From positions 1 to 7,181 of the forward strand of contig DLME01000148.1 of assembly GCA_002479215.1 (NCBI GenBank): DNA of 7,181 nucleotides, written 5' to 3'. This document shows, piece after piece, positions 6,488-7,181 of this stretch. Positions within the stretch are counted from its first letter, which is position 1, and every line of letters begins with the position of its first letter. This DNA comes from Syntrophaceae bacterium UBA7544. Lineage in GTDB: Bacteria > Desulfobacterota > Syntrophia > Syntrophales > Smithellaceae. Both the position numbers and the translations under genes were made by a program. The notes beneath the pieces are model-generated. The model was not told the origin of the DNA, did no database searches, and saw nothing but the letters and a program-made list of their open reading frames with translations.

Positions 6488-6534
6488 GAAATTGTGTCTA
6501 TTTTTCTTAGATATTATTTGCATGATTATTTTGC

Positions 6535-6563
6535 TTTACAAACAATATGTCATTAGGTAATAA
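6535..6563 (+). promoter_or_regulatory. Possible internal promoter for dksA
   Basis: In the 110-nt gap after rfaE2, TTTACA (6535-6540) is followed after exactly 17 nt by TAATAA (6558-6563). The -35 box differs from consensus by one base; the -10 box is a weak match. No terminator separates rfaE2 from dksA, so readthrough from the upstream unit is also possible. Confidence 0.35.
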
Positions 6564-6583
6564 GCAACGCTAAGTTTTATCAC

Positions 6584-6589
6584 GAGGAG
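6584..6589 (+). promoter_or_regulatory. Ribosome binding site fixing the dksA TTG start
   Basis: GAGGAG lies 8 nt before TTG 6598-6600. The next in-frame ATG is at codon 18, which would cut into the first helix and has no comparable site. Confidence 0.7.
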
Positions 6590-6597
6590 TAGAGACA

Positions 6598-6978
6598 TTG
6601 GAGAAGCAAACGACTTTAAAGCCCGAAAAACTGGAAACATTTCGAACAATGCTGATTCAGAAAATTAATGAGCTTTTGACTGAAGCAGGAAAAACTGTTT
6701 CGGAAATGACCAACGGCAAAGAAAATTTCCCCGATCCCAACGATCGGGCATCTCTGGAATCCGATCGGAATTTTGAGTTGCGCATCAGGGATAGAGAACG
6801 CAAACTCATCATGAAAATGCAGGAAGCAATCAAAAGAATAGATGACGGAACATTCGGTGTTTGCGAATCCTGCGGCGGGCCGATTTCGGAAAAAAGACTT
6901 ATGGCCAGGCCGGTTACCACTGATTGCATCGATTGCAAAACAAAGCAGGAAAAAATCGAGAAGCTCAAAGGTGAATAA
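6598..6978 (+). CDS. dksA: DksA/TraR family C4 zinc-finger transcription regulator
   Basis: A 126-residue protein with the DksA plan: two antiparallel helices forming a coiled-coil finger (about 8-40 and 52-82) and a C-terminal C4 zinc finger with C89/C92 and C110/C113 (CESC-x17-CIDC). The finger tip carries D46-P-N-D49-R-A51, which matches the DxxDxA motif that DksA inserts into the RNA polymerase secondary channel. The stretch LRIRDRERKLIMKM (61-74) and the RLMARP before the second cysteine pair also match E. coli DksA closely. It is shorter than E. coli DksA (151) at the N-terminus, as is usual in deltaproteobacteria. With ppGpp, DksA lowers rRNA transcription and adjusts amino-acid promoters under starvation. 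The start is TTG with a good GAGGAG site. A strong terminator follows. Confidence 0.92.
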   Translation: MEKQTTLKPEKLETFRTMLIQKINELLTEAGKTVSEMTNGKENFPDPNDRASLESDRNFELRIRDRERKLIMKMQEAIKRIDDGTFGVCESCGGPISEKRLMARPVTTDCIDCKTKQEKIEKLKGE

Positions 6979-7001
6979 ACTCAAACACAAATTCTTTATT
7001 G

Positions 7002-7030
7002 AAAACGCTCCGCTTTTGGGGCGTTTTTTT
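7002..7030 (+). terminator. Rho-independent terminator after dksA
   Basis: AAAACGCTCC (7002-7011) pairs with GGGGCGTTTT (7018-7027) with one T-G wobble around a GCTTTT loop, and the T-run continues to 7030. It starts 23 nt after the dksA stop codon and ends the rightward unit. Confidence 0.9.
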
Positions 7031-7077
7031 GGCTCAAGCAATCGGAAATAATTCCATTTTAAAACTAAAAATGCTAA

Positions 7078-7181
7078 TACCAGTTCTATATCAAAGATGA
7101 TATCGAGGCGGCAAGGAGGAGGCTCCGGAGGCGTATATTTTAATACGTTGAGGAAGCTGACGACGCTGCCAACAAAGATAG
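7078..7181. repeat. Palindrome-rich non-coding segment, probable end of an interspersed repeat (cut by window edge)
   Basis: After the dksA terminator there is no gene. From ATACCAGTTCTATATC onward the composition changes from AT-rich to a purine-rich GAGGCGGCAAGGAGGAGG style. It contains ATATCA-AAGA-TGATAT (7088-7103), the palindrome CTCCGGAG (7123-7130) and CGTAT-ATTTTA-ATACG (7132-7147), ending GAAGCTGACGACGCTGCC. This looks like a structured repeat unit rather than coding sequence: no frame stays open across it with a start and ribosome site in the right place. Copy number and the far end cannot be seen here. Confidence 0.45.

Noticed and set aside
6616..7041. 141-codon frame antisense to dksA
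   Set aside because: It mirrors the coding strand of a clear DksA gene and runs through its terminator; a shadow.

Overview
This 7.2 kb window looks like chromosomal DNA of a Gram-negative bacterium, most plausibly a Desulfobacterota/Syntrophales-type deltaproteobacterium. The clues are the gene content (a stand-alone heptose nucleotidyltransferase for LPS, DksA, a PilZ protein), AT-leaning DNA with ordinary gamma/deltaproteobacterial-style signals, and short GC-rich hairpin repeats between genes. The lineage is an inference from gene families and style, not a proven identification. No rRNA, tRNA, CRISPR array, transposase or phage gene is visible.

Layout. (1) 1-273, minus strand: a 55-codon small protein gene followed 6 nt later by the start of a tatD-type metal-dependent hydrolase gene, which runs off the left edge. 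(2) 274-563: a 290-bp AT-rich divergent intergenic region with a consensus TTGACA box facing right. (3) 564-1691, plus strand: a two-gene unit, an isoprenylcysteine-methyltransferase-like membrane protein and a YcgR-like PilZ protein (predicted c-di-GMP receptor). (4) 1779-4566, minus strand: a sugar-phosphate isomerase/epimerase-fold protein, then dppB- and dppC-type ABC permease genes. The permeases converge on the PilZ gene, and no substrate-binding protein or ATPase gene is present here. A cluster of three inverted repeats overlaps the 3' end of the isomerase gene and appears to encode its last ~20 residues. (5) 4567-4849: an AT-rich divergent promoter region. (6) 4850-6978, plus strand: rsfS (ribosomal silencing factor), comF-like phosphoribosyltransferase, rfaE2/hldE-C (ADP-heptose synthesis) and a dksA-family gene, closed by a clear intrinsic terminator at 7002-7030. 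(7) 7078-7181: a palindrome-rich non-coding sequence that looks like one end of an interspersed repeat and is cut by the right edge.

How the genes fit together. The right-hand cluster is housekeeping: ribosome dormancy, a ComF homologue, LPS inner-core precursor synthesis and a ppGpp-linked transcription regulator. rsfS and comF overlap by 4 nt, rfaE2 follows 16 nt later, and dksA follows a 110-nt gap that may carry its own promoter. Three of these four genes use TTG starts. The leftward dpp pair is probably the permease core of a peptide/opine/nickel-type importer whose other parts lie elsewhere or have been lost.

I did not find a convincing previously undescribed system. The most interesting points are the repeat-derived C-terminus of the isomerase, a coding-like 25-codon stretch directly upstream of dppB that could be a remnant of a lost gene, the orphan permease pair, the small protein coupled to tatD, and the right-edge repeat.
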